64,000 nucleotides of DNA from Bryobacteraceae bacterium (lineage in GTDB: Bacteria; Acidobacteriota; Terriglobia; Bryobacterales; Bryobacteraceae): positions 52,769 to 116,768 of the forward strand of contig JAICJH010000013.1 in NCBI GenBank assembly GCA_025928545.1. Direction: 5' to 3'. Position 1 is the first letter of the stretch. Each line of letters begins with the position of its first letter. Below are positions 8,783 through 17,650 of the stretch, piece after piece. A program made the position numbers and the translations under genes. The notes below the pieces were generated by a model. It had not been told where the DNA came from and searched no databases. It saw nothing but the letters and a program-made list of their open reading frames with translations.

Positions 8783-9484
8783 TTGAAGTTCGCGCCATTG
8801 AGCGCCGGGAAGAATCCCTTAACTGCATCTATGGAATTTAACCTGAGTGGACGCGTCATCAGTGGACTGGGTCTCGTAGCCCTATCCCCGTTACTGGCAG
8901 TTTGCGCATTGGCTATTTACCGCGAAGACGGTGGTCCGATACTGTTCCGGCAGAAGCGAATCGGGCAGAATGGCAAGCCATTCTTTCTTCTGAAATTCCG
9001 CAGCATGAAATCGTCGGAATTGGGCAGGAGTATCACGGCGGGGGGCGATTCGCGAATCACTAAGACCGGGCAACTACTGAGGGACTTCAAACTCGATGAA
9101 TTGCCACAACTCTGGAACGTCTTTCGGGGTGACATGAATCTGATAGGACCTCGTCCGGAAATTCCGCAGTACGTGGATCTATCCGATGCACGCTGGCGCG
9201 CGGTTCTTGCTTTTAAGCCAGGAATCACGGACCTCGCCTCTTTGGTGTTTCGCCACGAGGAGCGACTGCTCGCCACCCGGGATGACGTGGAGACGTTCTA
9301 TAGGGAGTGCGTGCTGCCCCGGAAGCTCGCGATCAGCGCGCATTATGCGCAGACCCGGTCGAAACGAACCGACGCACGGCTGATGTTGCTGACATTGAAG
9401 CACGTCTTCCAATCCGGCGAATTGAATCAGCACGACATCGTGAAGCAGTTCTCATATGGAGGGACATTGACGTGGACGAAATGA
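8783..9484 (+). CDS. initiating undecaprenyl-phosphate sugar-phosphate transferase (short PglC-like type)
   Basis: The protein carries the hallmarks of the bacterial sugar transferase family: a single N-terminal re-entrant/membrane helix, FRQKRIGQNGKPF, LLKFRSM, and DELPQLWNVFRGDMNLIGPRPE. At 233 residues (217 from the internal ATG at 8831) it is the short monotopic form such as PglC, not the long WbaP/WcaJ form. It transfers the first sugar phosphate from a UDP-sugar to undecaprenyl phosphate. The TTG at 8783 lacks a clear ribosome site, so the ATG at 8831 (MEFNLSG) is a reasonable alternative. It pairs with the adjacent aminotransferase and dehydratase, suggesting an amino-dideoxy sugar starter. 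Confidence 0.9.
   Translation: MKFAPLSAGKNPLTASMEFNLSGRVISGLGLVALSPLLAVCALAIYREDGGPILFRQKRIGQNGKPFFLLKFRSMKSSELGRSITAGGDSRITKTGQLLRDFKLDELPQLWNVFRGDMNLIGPRPEIPQYVDLSDARWRAVLAFKPGITDLASLVFRHEERLLATRDDVETFYRECVLPRKLAISAHYAQTRSKRTDARLMLLTLKHVFQSGELNQHDIVKQFSYGGTLTWTK
9458..9463 (+). promoter_or_regulatory. ribosome binding site selecting a GTG start
   Basis: GGAGGG at 9458-9463 lies eight bases before the GTG at 9472 but seventeen before the in-frame ATG at 9481. It therefore favours the GTG as the start of the aminotransferase gene, overlapping the end of the sugar transferase gene. Confidence 0.6.
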
Positions 9485-10704
9485 AGTTCATCAGTTTCAG
9501 CCGCCCAAGCATCGGGGAAGAAGAGATTTCCGAGACACTGGATACCCTCCGGTCGGGCTGGCTCACAACCGGTCCGAAGACGGCGCAGTTCGAAAAGGAA
9601 TTCGGCGCTTATGTTCACTCACCGTACGCGTTAGCCGTCAATTCCTGCACAGCCGCTCTCCATCTGGCGCTTGCCGCCCTTGAAATCGGGCCCGGCGACG
9701 AAGTCATAACGACGCCGCTGACCTTCTGCGCGACGGTTACGGCAATCATGCACACGGGAGCGACACCGGTACTGGCGGATATCGGGCCGGACGGCAACAT
9801 CGATCCGGATTCGATCCAATCCCGCATCACCAGCCGTACTCGGGCTATCGTCCCGGTGCATCTGGGCGGCCTTCCCTGCGAAATGAAACGGATCTGGAAA
9901 ATTGCGCGCGCCAATAATCTACGCGTTGTAGAGGACGCCGCTCACGCCATCGGGACTATTTACGACGGGATGCCAATCGGCGCCGCCGGCACAAATCCGT
10001 CAGAAGGGAGCGACGCCGTAGCGTTCAGCTTCTACGCGACAAAGAATCTCACCACGGCTGAGGGCGGCATGGTGACTACGCCGGATCCTGACCTGTATGC
10101 GCGGATGAAGTGTTTGTGCCTGCACGGAATCAGCCGGGATGCCTGGAATCGTTACACCGAAAAAGGCAGTTGGTACTACGAAGTCGAGGAGTGCGGCTTC
10201 AAGTACAATCTGAGCGACTTTCAGTCCTCGCTGGGCATTCCTCAATTAAGGAAGCAGGAACAGTTCATCGAGACTCGGCGAAAATACGCGCGGATTTACT
10301 CGGACATTCTCTCAGGCATGGATGAAGTCGAACTGCCGGCCGAGGCACCTCCGGACGCGCGCCACTCGTGGCACCTGTATCCAATCCGGCTCAATCCCGC
10401 GCGATTGAGCATCGATCGGGGCGCGTTCATACAGGCGCTCAAAGAGCGGCGAGTCGGGGCCAGCGTTCATTTCATTCCCATTCAGCTGCATCCGTTTTTC
10501 CGGCAGTTCGCCAATCTTCCGCAGAACCAGTGTCCTGCGTCGCTCGCTCTGTATCCCAGACTCGTAAGTCTGCCGTTGTATCCGGCGATGACCGAAAGGG
10601 AAGCTGAATACGTCGCCCGCACCGTACGGTCGATCCTGATGGCACATACTGTCATTCCGGCAGAAATGGTAAGTGATCTGTGGTTCATGCGCCGGGCGTC
10701 ATGA
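9472..10704 (+). CDS. DegT/DnrJ/EryC1 family PLP aminotransferase
   Basis: The 410-residue protein matches sugar aminotransferases of the DegT/ArnB/PglE group. It has an N-terminal SRPSIGEEEI, the cofactor pocket NSCTAALHLAL, and the PLP-lysine motif FYATKNLTTAEGG with Lys191 counted from the GTG. VVEDAAHAIG supplies the aspartate contacting the pyridine nitrogen. It would convert a UDP-4-keto-6-deoxy sugar made by the downstream dehydratase to the 4-amino sugar, with glutamate as usual donor. A longer in-frame start at 9307 would run through the sugar transferase gene and is unlikely. Its stop overlaps the next start as ATGA. Confidence 0.92.
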   Translation: MDEMKFISFSRPSIGEEEISETLDTLRSGWLTTGPKTAQFEKEFGAYVHSPYALAVNSCTAALHLALAALEIGPGDEVITTPLTFCATVTAIMHTGATPVLADIGPDGNIDPDSIQSRITSRTRAIVPVHLGGLPCEMKRIWKIARANNLRVVEDAAHAIGTIYDGMPIGAAGTNPSEGSDAVAFSFYATKNLTTAEGGMVTTPDPDLYARMKCLCLHGISRDAWNRYTEKGSWYYEVEECGFKYNLSDFQSSLGIPQLRKQEQFIETRRKYARIYSDILSGMDEVELPAEAPPDARHSWHLYPIRLNPARLSIDRGAFIQALKERRVGASVHFIPIQLHPFFRQFANLPQNQCPASLALYPRLVSLPLYPAMTEREAEYVARTVRSILMAHTVIPAEMVSDLWFMRRAS

Positions 10705-12596
10705 TCAGGCGACACATTTATTGGCTCTGTTCGGTCGCGGCAGCCGCGCTGTCGCTCCCGGCCGCGTTCCTGTTGCGATTCGACTTCTCGATTCCCCCTT
10801 CGGAGCTCCGGGATTTGCACCATGCTCCGGAGATTTTCGTGGGCGTGAAAGCGGTCGTATTCTGCCTGTGGGCGCGGCGTCACGACCTCCGAAGTATCGC
10901 AAGCGTACCCGAACTCCTCCGCCTCTTCCTCGATTCGTCCCTGGCATCCGTCATCGCGTGCCTGACGGTCTTATCTTTTGCCAGACCGGCATTCCCGCGA
11001 TCCGTCTACGTGCTTGACGCTGCCGTCTTTTTTGTTGCGATGGCATATGTGTTGTTCAGCCACCGCATCTATCGCGAGCTGACAACGGGAGCGGCCGGGT
11101 TGTCGCCCCACAAGTCGATCCTGATCTACGGTGCCGGCTCGGCCGGCCTGACGCTGCTGAGGGAACTCCATTCCAATCGAAGCCTTGGGTATCGCGCCGT
11201 TGGATTTCTGGATGACGACCCCGGCAAACAAACAACTTTCATCGCCGGTATTCCCGTGATTGGAAACGGTCGTGATGCCGCCCGTCTCGTATTATGGCTG
11301 GCGAGGCGTAATAAGCCCGTATCGGAGATCGTCATCGCCATGCCGTCCGTCTCCGGTAATGCGATGAAGACCGTAATCTCGAATTGCCGGTCGGCAGGCG
11401 TTCCATTCAGGATAGTGCCCGGCTTCGGTGAGTTGCTGAAGAACGGTAATCTCACACGGCAAATACGGGAGGTCGCTGTTAACGATCTGCTGGGACGAGA
11501 ACCCGTGCACGTTTCCGAGGAAGCGATCGGCGAACATGTTACCGGCAGGAGCGTCATGGTGACAGGCGGCTGCGGCTCGATCGGTTCTGAGTTGTGCCGG
11601 CAACTGGCACGGTTCAAGCCGCGCCGGTTAGTTGTGTTCGACCAGGCAGAAAGCGAAATGTTCCTGCTGGCGCTGGAACTGCGGGTGCAGTTTCCCGCTC
11701 TCGAGCTGGTAACCGAAATCGGAGATATCGTTCGCTACGGCCGCGTCCATGAGGCGATGGCGCGTAATCAGGTGGAAGCGGTATTCCATGCAGCCGCCTA
11801 CAAGCATGTGCCGCTCATGGAGGCTCATATTGTGGAAGCGGCCGAAAACAACGTGATCGGAACCTGGAATGTGGCCCGCGCGGCCCAGGAAAATCAGGTC
11901 GGTAATCTGCTGATGATTTCTTCCGATAAAGCGGTGAACCCGAGCAGCATCATGGGTGTCACAAAACGCGTTTGCGAGCTCATTGTTTCCTCCATGCCGC
12001 TGACCGGGGGGCGGCCGTCCGGTGCATTTGTCTCCGTCCGTTTCGGCAATGTGCTGGCAAGCAATGGAAGCGTCGTTAACATCTTCAAGAAGCAGATCGC
12101 AGCGGGGGGGCCGGTGACGGTCACCCACCCCGATATGCGGCGCTACTTCATGAGTATCTCGGAAGCCGTCCAACTGGTTCTGCAGGCCTATTCGATGGGG
12201 GCGGGCGGAGAGATTTTCGTGCTCGACATGGGGGAGCCGGTCCGTATCACGGATCTGGCGCACAACATGATCCAGCTCGCTGGTCTAAACCCGGGCGAGG
12301 ATATTCGGATCGAATACATCGGCCTTCGGCCAGGCGAAAAACTCTTCGAAGAACTCAGCATGGATTCGGAGGACATGCTCCCCACCTATCACCAGAAGGT
12401 GAAGATCTTCCGCTCGGCGCCGCCGGAACGCCACGTGATTTCGTCCTGGCTGAAAGAACTGCAGGTGTTGATCGCAGCCGGGGATCCCGATGAAGTCAAG
12501 ATGCACCTTCTCGGGCTCGTGCCCGAGTATATCGGAGAACAAAACCGTTCTGCCGTTAGCCGGCCTGAAATCGGAGCCGAAACCGCACATGCCTGA
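10701..12596 (+). CDS. membrane-bound nucleotide-sugar 4,6-dehydratase (PglF/CapD/FlaA1-like)
   Basis: The protein has an N-terminal block of about four membrane helices and a CoA-binding-like Rossmann segment (ILIYGAGSAG). The C-terminal SDR domain has the nucleotide motif VTGGCGSIGSELC. The active site reads SDKAVNPSSIMGVTKR, so Met418 replaces the usual catalytic Tyr and Lys422 is retained. This MxxxK form is characteristic of long inverting or retaining 4,6-dehydratases such as PglF and WbpM. Substrate is probably UDP-GlcNAc. The ATG at 10701 overlaps the preceding TGA; a GTG at 10680 would add seven residues. Together with the two preceding genes it forms a bacillosamine- or QuiNAc-type starter set, but no acetyltransferase follows. 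Confidence 0.92.
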   Translation: MIRRHIYWLCSVAAAALSLPAAFLLRFDFSIPPSELRDLHHAPEIFVGVKAVVFCLWARRHDLRSIASVPELLRLFLDSSLASVIACLTVLSFARPAFPRSVYVLDAAVFFVAMAYVLFSHRIYRELTTGAAGLSPHKSILIYGAGSAGLTLLRELHSNRSLGYRAVGFLDDDPGKQTTFIAGIPVIGNGRDAARLVLWLARRNKPVSEIVIAMPSVSGNAMKTVISNCRSAGVPFRIVPGFGELLKNGNLTRQIREVAVNDLLGREPVHVSEEAIGEHVTGRSVMVTGGCGSIGSELCRQLARFKPRRLVVFDQAESEMFLLALELRVQFPALELVTEIGDIVRYGRVHEAMARNQVEAVFHAAAYKHVPLMEAHIVEAAENNVIGTWNVARAAQENQVGNLLMISSDKAVNPSSIMGVTKRVCELIVSSMPLTGGRPSGAFVSVRFGNVLASNGSVVNIFKKQIAAGGPVTVTHPDMRRYFMSISEAVQLVLQAYSMGAGGEIFVLDMGEPVRITDLAHNMIQLAGLNPGEDIRIEYIGLRPGEKLFEELSMDSEDMLPTYHQKVKIFRSAPPERHVISSWLKELQVLIAAGDPDEVKMHLLGLVPEYIGEQNRSAVSRPEIGAETAHA

Positions 12597-14238
12597 CCTG
12601 AAGAACCGGCTGACTCCCGGCTTCGCGCTGGCGGGACTCTCGGCACTGCTGTATCTCGAGGTGGCGTCGCCGGGCCATACGGCGGCGCGTGAAAACTGGG
12701 CCGCGTTTGTGCTCCCCTCGATGGAGAGAATCGGACTTCAGGACAGCCCGCGCGTTCAGACCAATGTAAGTCTTCGGGCGGCGCGCGGCGAGTATGCCGC
12801 GTTTCAGATTGTCCTGGCTGCGGGTAAGTCCGCGCTTACCGGTGTCACATTTGAGGTTTCGGATCTGAGCAAACAGGGAGGCGGCACCATCCCGAACAGG
12901 AACCTCACGTTGTTTCGCGAGCGTTACGTTCACGTTTCCAGCCCAAGCCCGGATCCCGGATGGGGTAATCGCCCGCTCGGAAAAGGCTGGTATCCGGACG
13001 CACTGATTCCGCTTTCCGGTCCCGGAGATCCGCACAGCCGCACCACACTTTCTGGTTCGCAAATTGAAGTTCCGGCGGAAACAAACCAACCCATTTGGGT
13101 GGACATCCAGGTCCCGCGTGAAGCCGCGCCGGGAGACTACAGCGGGGTGATCGGTGTCGCGGCAGGCCCGCAACTGTCGAAGATCAGGGTAGCTTTACAC
13201 ATCTGGAATTTCGTTCTGCCGCTGAAGCCGACGCTTCAGTCGAGTTTTGGAATGCATGAGCCGTCATTGAGCGATCGACGCGTGCATGAGTTACTGCTCG
13301 AACACGGCCTCATGCCGGAGTCGGTGAATCCGGCGGACGCGGCGCATCTTGCAGCGGAGTTCGGCCTGAACACCACAGGGCTCAGATTCTGGAGCAATTT
13401 CAACAAGACAGATTGCAGCATGGATCAGGCGCCCCGGCCCGACCAAATCGCGGCGGCAATGAAGCTCTATCCCCAGGATCTCGATTTTCACATCTACTCC
13501 GCCGATGAGATCGATTCCTGCCCGCAGGTTTTCGATAGGGTCCGGCAGTGGGCTGCCGCTATGCATACGGCATCGGGCCGCATCCAGAACCTGGTGACCG
13601 TGGCTCCGGTGGCCGCACTTTTTTCGGACGGCACTGGAACGAGCCGGTCCGGCGTTGATATATGGGCTCTCCTGCCCAAGATGTGGGATTCCGACTCCGC
13701 CGGTATCGCAGCCGCCAGGGCGAGAGGTGGGAAGATCTGGGCTTATACGGCGCTCGTGCAGGAACCTTATTCACCCAAATGGGAGATTGACTTCGCGCCG
13801 ATCAACTATCGCATTCTGCCAGGATTTCTGGCCCAAAGCATGGAATTGAGCGGCATCCTTTATTGGCGGGTAGATCTCTGGACCGCGGCGCCATTCGACG
13901 ATCTTCGCGGTTACACCATCGCCGGAAACTACTACCCAGGCGAAGGTATGCTGCTATACCCCGGCGATTCCGCGGGCACCGGTTTCCCCCTTGCTTCCAT
14001 GCGGCTGAAATGGATACGCGAGGGAGAACAGGATTTCGAATACGTGGCAATTCTGAAGCGAATGGGCAGGGCGACGTGGGCGTTGCAATGCGCCGCGAAG
14101 GCGGGTACGGACTGGCGGCACTGGACGCGCGACACGCAGGTACTGGTCTCTGTTCACGATGAACTGGGGAATGAAATCGAAAGGCTCACGAACCTCAGTA
14201 TTCCGGATAGCCATACCGCTCGCACGGATCGGCTATGA
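12589..14238 (+). CDS. secreted DUF4091 protein, glycoside-hydrolase-like
   Basis: About 549 residues from the ATG at 12589, which gives a clean signal peptide (LTPGFALAGLSALLYLEVASP). The longer frame from 12490 would overlap the dehydratase gene. The N-terminal part is a beta-sandwich-like region with REYAAFQ-type features. The C-terminal half shows the DUF4091 pattern: GILYWRVDLW, GEGMLLYPG, and SMRLKWIREGEQDFEYVAIL. DUF4091 proteins look like TIM-barrel glycoside hydrolases of unknown specificity. Position inside the export cluster suggests periplasmic trimming or release of the polymer, which is inference. Confidence 0.83.
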   Translation: MPDLKNRLTPGFALAGLSALLYLEVASPGHTAARENWAAFVLPSMERIGLQDSPRVQTNVSLRAARGEYAAFQIVLAAGKSALTGVTFEVSDLSKQGGGTIPNRNLTLFRERYVHVSSPSPDPGWGNRPLGKGWYPDALIPLSGPGDPHSRTTLSGSQIEVPAETNQPIWVDIQVPREAAPGDYSGVIGVAAGPQLSKIRVALHIWNFVLPLKPTLQSSFGMHEPSLSDRRVHELLLEHGLMPESVNPADAAHLAAEFGLNTTGLRFWSNFNKTDCSMDQAPRPDQIAAAMKLYPQDLDFHIYSADEIDSCPQVFDRVRQWAAAMHTASGRIQNLVTVAPVAALFSDGTGTSRSGVDIWALLPKMWDSDSAGIAAARARGGKIWAYTALVQEPYSPKWEIDFAPINYRILPGFLAQSMELSGILYWRVDLWTAAPFDDLRGYTIAGNYYPGEGMLLYPGDSAGTGFPLASMRLKWIREGEQDFEYVAILKRMGRATWALQCAAKAGTDWRHWTRDTQVLVSVHDELGNEIERLTNLSIPDSHTARTDRL

Positions 14239-15476
14239 GAATTCTCTACATAACCGCCTGCATGCCTTTTGGAAATGCGGAGACCTTCGTCATTGGTGAA
14301 ATCGCCGAGCTGCTGCGGAGACATGAAGTGCTGATCGTGCCCCGGTCTCCCGGTAAACCCGGGCCGCACGCGACGTGGCTTGTGCCGTTTTCCAGGCGCG
14401 AGCGCCTCTGTTCCTGGCGGGTTTTGTTCGGAGCCGCGCGGGCTTTCGCACGGAAGCCGCGGGAGTCAGCCGCCAGTCTGAAATGTTTGCTCCATAGTTC
14501 CAGCCCGAGGACTTTTCTTCGCAATCTCGCGGTAGCGCCGAAAGGTCTGTGGCTGGCTGGTATTGCTGCGGAATGGAAGGCCGATCACATCCACTGCCAT
14601 TGGGCCGGAACTACCGCGACGATGGCGATGATCGGGAGCGGCTTGTCCGGCATTCCGTGGAGTTTTACGGCCCACAGATCGGATATCGTTGGCAATAATC
14701 TCCTGAAGGAAAAGGCCCGATCGGCAACCGCCGTTCGGGCAATCGCAAATGAAGGCCGCAGGATGCTGATCGCCCGGGGGGTCGGGGACAACAATTTGCA
14801 AGTGGTGCCCATGGGGGTTGCTGTTCCGGCTGAGCTTTCCGCCGCAGCTTCGGCAGACAAGATCGTGCTGTGTCCGGCCGACCTGCTGGAAGTAAAAGGA
14901 CACAGGTTCCTCATCGAAGCCTGGAAGATTCTCAGCGATCGTGGCGTGGTCGCCCGTCTCTGGTTTGCGGGATCTGGCCATTTGGAGCGAGAGTTGCGCC
15001 GGCAGGTCACTCGCCTGGACCTGGGTGAGAGCATCAGCTTTCTCGGAACCATCAGTCATCGCGACCTTCTCGATTTTTACGCGAAAGGCATGATTTGGGC
15101 AGTGGCTCTGGCCAGCGTCGATTTGGGTGATGGGTGCCACGAAGGCGTTCCAGTTGCCCTGGTCGAGGCCATGAGTTATGGGGTGCCTGTAATTGCCACC
15201 AACACCGGCGGAATCCCGGAGCTTGTTCCGCCTGGCACAGGAATGCTTGTAGCTCCCGGGAACCCGACGGCTCTGGCTTCCGCCTTACAAAAGATTCTTC
15301 AGGATGAGGAGTTGGCCAGGGCGATCGGGCAACGCGGCCGCAGCAGGGTGGCGGAGACGCGGAATATCACATGTATTTCCGCGCAACTGGAGAACCTCTT
15401 CATGGAGGGCCGCGCTGTTGTTCCCTCGCCGGCTCGCAAGAGTTCGGCCGCCCAACCGGCAGCCGCGCTTCAATGA
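14235..15476 (+). CDS. GT4 family glycosyltransferase
   Basis: The 413-residue protein has a GT-B fold pattern: an N-terminal acceptor half starting MRILYITACMPFGNAETF and a C-terminal donor half with LLEVKGHRFLIEAW. The late motif EGVPVALVEAMSYGVPVIATNTGGIPE contains the two glutamates of the GT4 EX7E signature. It likely adds a hexose or related sugar to the lipid-linked repeat. The ATG overlaps the preceding stop as ATGA, indicating translational coupling to the DUF4091 gene. Sugar specificity cannot be read from sequence. Confidence 0.9.
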   Translation: MRILYITACMPFGNAETFVIGEIAELLRRHEVLIVPRSPGKPGPHATWLVPFSRRERLCSWRVLFGAARAFARKPRESAASLKCLLHSSSPRTFLRNLAVAPKGLWLAGIAAEWKADHIHCHWAGTTATMAMIGSGLSGIPWSFTAHRSDIVGNNLLKEKARSATAVRAIANEGRRMLIARGVGDNNLQVVPMGVAVPAELSAAASADKIVLCPADLLEVKGHRFLIEAWKILSDRGVVARLWFAGSGHLERELRRQVTRLDLGESISFLGTISHRDLLDFYAKGMIWAVALASVDLGDGCHEGVPVALVEAMSYGVPVIATNTGGIPELVPPGTGMLVAPGNPTALASALQKILQDEELARAIGQRGRSRVAETRNITCISAQLENLFMEGRAVVPSPARKSSAAQPAAALQ

Positions 15477-15514
15477 CCTGCGCATCCTTTTCCGGACGGG
15501 AATACTGAATTTCA

Positions 15515-16504
15515 ATGAGAACTCGGCATACAAATGCGTGGGCGAGGACGCGCCCGTTGAAGTGGTTTTGCGCCTACCGGTGGCACGTGGGCATCAGAAC
15601 CCGCAATTATCAATCGTGCGGACCATCGCAGTCGGCTGGACATTTCAGTCTGCTTACCGCGCCTTACGGTCACTTTTACGGTGATCCTTTCATCGTCGAA
15701 CACGAACGAAAGACGTTTCTGTTCCTCGAAGACTATCGCTATCTCACCCGGATGGCCAGGCTTATTTGTTGCGAACTCGATGAGAACGGGAAGGTAATCG
15801 AAACACGGCCAATCCTGCAGCCTCCCTACCATGTTTCCTATCCCCAGGTACTTAAAATTGACGGGGAGCATTACATGATTCCGGAAACCGGAGCCGCAAT
15901 GCGCCTTGAACTCTACCGGGCGGTCCGTTTTCCATGGGAGTGGAAGCTTGAGAAAATTCTGATGAGCGGCTTTGCATTTCAGGACCCGACGCACGCCGTC
16001 ATCAACGGCAGGCATTGGATTTTCTCGGGCGGATCCAGTACCGGCGTTCGCGGACAATACGATGAACTTCACCTTTTCCACGCGCCCACCATCCATGATC
16101 GTTTTCGGCCCCACCCCGGAAACCCGGTAAAGACGGATCTGTCTTCGGCCCGGCCGGCGGGAAGGCTGCTCATGGACGGCGAAAGTATTATTCGTCCCGC
16201 GCAGGACTGCAGCCGGTGGTACGGCTGCGGAATCAAGTTCATGCGTATCGACGCCATCGACGAATTCAGGTATTCCGAACAGTTGGTTGGTGAGCCCCCC
16301 GATGCATGGCTTCCCGATGGATATATGGGTCCGCACACATACAACGAATCGGCGCATTTCGAAGTCATCGATATCTGCTCTTATGGCCTGCACGGGCCGG
16401 CAATCGCGGGCCGCGTACGATCGCTCGTGCGCAAAATCGGGGGCAAGTCCGACGGCGACCCCTGTCCGGGCGTGAAAGTGATGTGTCAGGGAAGCGGCCG
16501 TTAA
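15515..16504 (+). CDS. GIPC-transferase-like beta-propeller protein
   Basis: This 329-residue protein resembles the N-terminal domain annotated in databases as glucosamine inositolphosphorylceramide transferase 1-like. That is a five-bladed propeller related to GH43/GH32 folds. Supporting segments are GHFYGDPFIVEH, KTFLFLEDY, HVSYPQVLKIDGEHYMIPET, FQDPTHAVINGRHWIF and the late CGIKFMRI. In bacteria such domains sit in polysaccharide clusters with unproven function, often beside formyltransferases. There is no signal peptide, so it is probably cytoplasmic. The first 40 residues are poorly conserved-looking, so the start is uncertain. It lies 38 bases after one glycosyltransferase and 6 before another. 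Confidence 0.7.
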   Translation: MRTRHTNAWARTRPLKWFCAYRWHVGIRTRNYQSCGPSQSAGHFSLLTAPYGHFYGDPFIVEHERKTFLFLEDYRYLTRMARLICCELDENGKVIETRPILQPPYHVSYPQVLKIDGEHYMIPETGAAMRLELYRAVRFPWEWKLEKILMSGFAFQDPTHAVINGRHWIFSGGSSTGVRGQYDELHLFHAPTIHDRFRPHPGNPVKTDLSSARPAGRLLMDGESIIRPAQDCSRWYGCGIKFMRIDAIDEFRYSEQLVGEPPDAWLPDGYMGPHTYNESAHFEVIDICSYGLHGPAIAGRVRSLVRKIGGKSDGDPCPGVKVMCQGSGR

Positions 16505-16510
16505 TTCGCA

Positions 16511-17650
16511 ATGAGAACAAGAATCCTGGAAATCGTCTCGAGTCTGTCGCCGGCGGGTGCGGAGAATGTAGTCTCGTATCTCGCTTCGGGATTTGACCCT
16601 TCCCGCTTCGAAGCCGCGGTTGTCTCGCTGTACGATCCACAGCCGCAGGGGCTTGAGGCCAGCCTGGAGAAGAAGGGCGTGCAGATCTGGCATCTTGGCA
16701 AACATGGCGGATTCGATCCAGCAATGTTTTTCAGGCTCGAACAAATAGTGCGCCGATTCCGGCCCCACGTCATTCATTCCCACTGCTACGTGCTGCGCTA
16801 TCTGCTGCATATCTCCGGGCCGATCATGGCCCATACAGTGCACAATATCGCCAGCGCGGAGGTGAATTGGTTCGGGCGCTTAATTCACCGCTACATGTAC
16901 AGGCGTGGTGTCCTGCCGATCGCCGTTGGCCGTGCGGTAGCGAAGTCGTTTACCGGCATGTACGGCTTTGCTCCGGCGGCGACCATAGCGAACGGCATCG
17001 ATACAGCCCGGTTCTGCAGACCAGATGCCCGAAACGCCTGGCGGCGGGCCAACGGCTTCCGCGACGACGAAATTCTTATAGTCTCCACGGGGCGTCTCGT
17101 CCCGCAGAAGAATCCGGTCGGACTCGCCAGAGCCGTGGCGCGTATACCGAATGCGCAACTCCTGTTCGCGGGCGAGGGCGACCTGCGGCCGCTTCTCGAA
17201 GGTCGGGAGCGTGTTCACCTGTTGGGCATGCGCGACGATATTCCCGAAATCCTCGCCGCCGCCGATGTGTTTGCACTGTCGTCGGATTGGGAGGGGCTTC
17301 CCCTCGCCGTGATTGAAGCCATGGCCGCGGGTCTGCCGGTGGTCGCAACCGATGTGGGCTCTGTTTCCGAAGCAGTCGAGCATCGCAGGACCGGTATTCT
17401 TGTGCCACCCGGCGATCCGGTCGTGTTGACAGAAGCTCTGAGCTTGTTGGCGGGCGATCCGGCCATGCGCAGGGAAATGGGGTTGGCTGGCCGCGAACGT
17501 GCGCAATTGTTTGGTGTCCGGAGCATGGTCACCGCGTATGAAGAGTTATTCTCCACGCTGCTCAAATCGGGTGTTCCATCGCGAGGCGCCAGAGGCCGCT
17601 TCAAGTCGTATTCCCCGGCAATCGGACTCGGGGGACATTCTCATGAATAA
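16511..17650 (+). CDS. GT4 family glycosyltransferase
   Basis: The 379-residue protein starts with MRTRILEIVSSLSPAGAENV, a typical GT4 N-terminus with the glycine-rich acceptor loop. The donor half has STGRLVPQKNPVGLARA and LLFAGEGDLRPLLEGRE. The EX7E motif is at SDWEGLPLAVIEAMAAGLPVVATDVGSVSE. It probably extends the lipid-linked oligosaccharide. The stop at 17648-17650 overlaps the start of the FAD oxidoreductase at 17643, so the two are likely co-translated. Confidence 0.92.
   Translation: MRTRILEIVSSLSPAGAENVVSYLASGFDPSRFEAAVVSLYDPQPQGLEASLEKKGVQIWHLGKHGGFDPAMFFRLEQIVRRFRPHVIHSHCYVLRYLLHISGPIMAHTVHNIASAEVNWFGRLIHRYMYRRGVLPIAVGRAVAKSFTGMYGFAPAATIANGIDTARFCRPDARNAWRRANGFRDDEILIVSTGRLVPQKNPVGLARAVARIPNAQLLFAGEGDLRPLLEGRERVHLLGMRDDIPEILAAADVFALSSDWEGLPLAVIEAMAAGLPVVATDVGSVSEAVEHRRTGILVPPGDPVVLTEALSLLAGDPAMRREMGLAGRERAQLFGVRSMVTAYEELFSTLLKSGVPSRGARGRFKSYSPAIGLGGHSHE

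Noticed and set aside
15512..16843. Long minus-strand open frame of 443 codons opposite the GIPC-like and GT4 genes
   Set aside because: It is antisense to two well supported genes, its translation has no family-like motif, and its start lies inside another gene.
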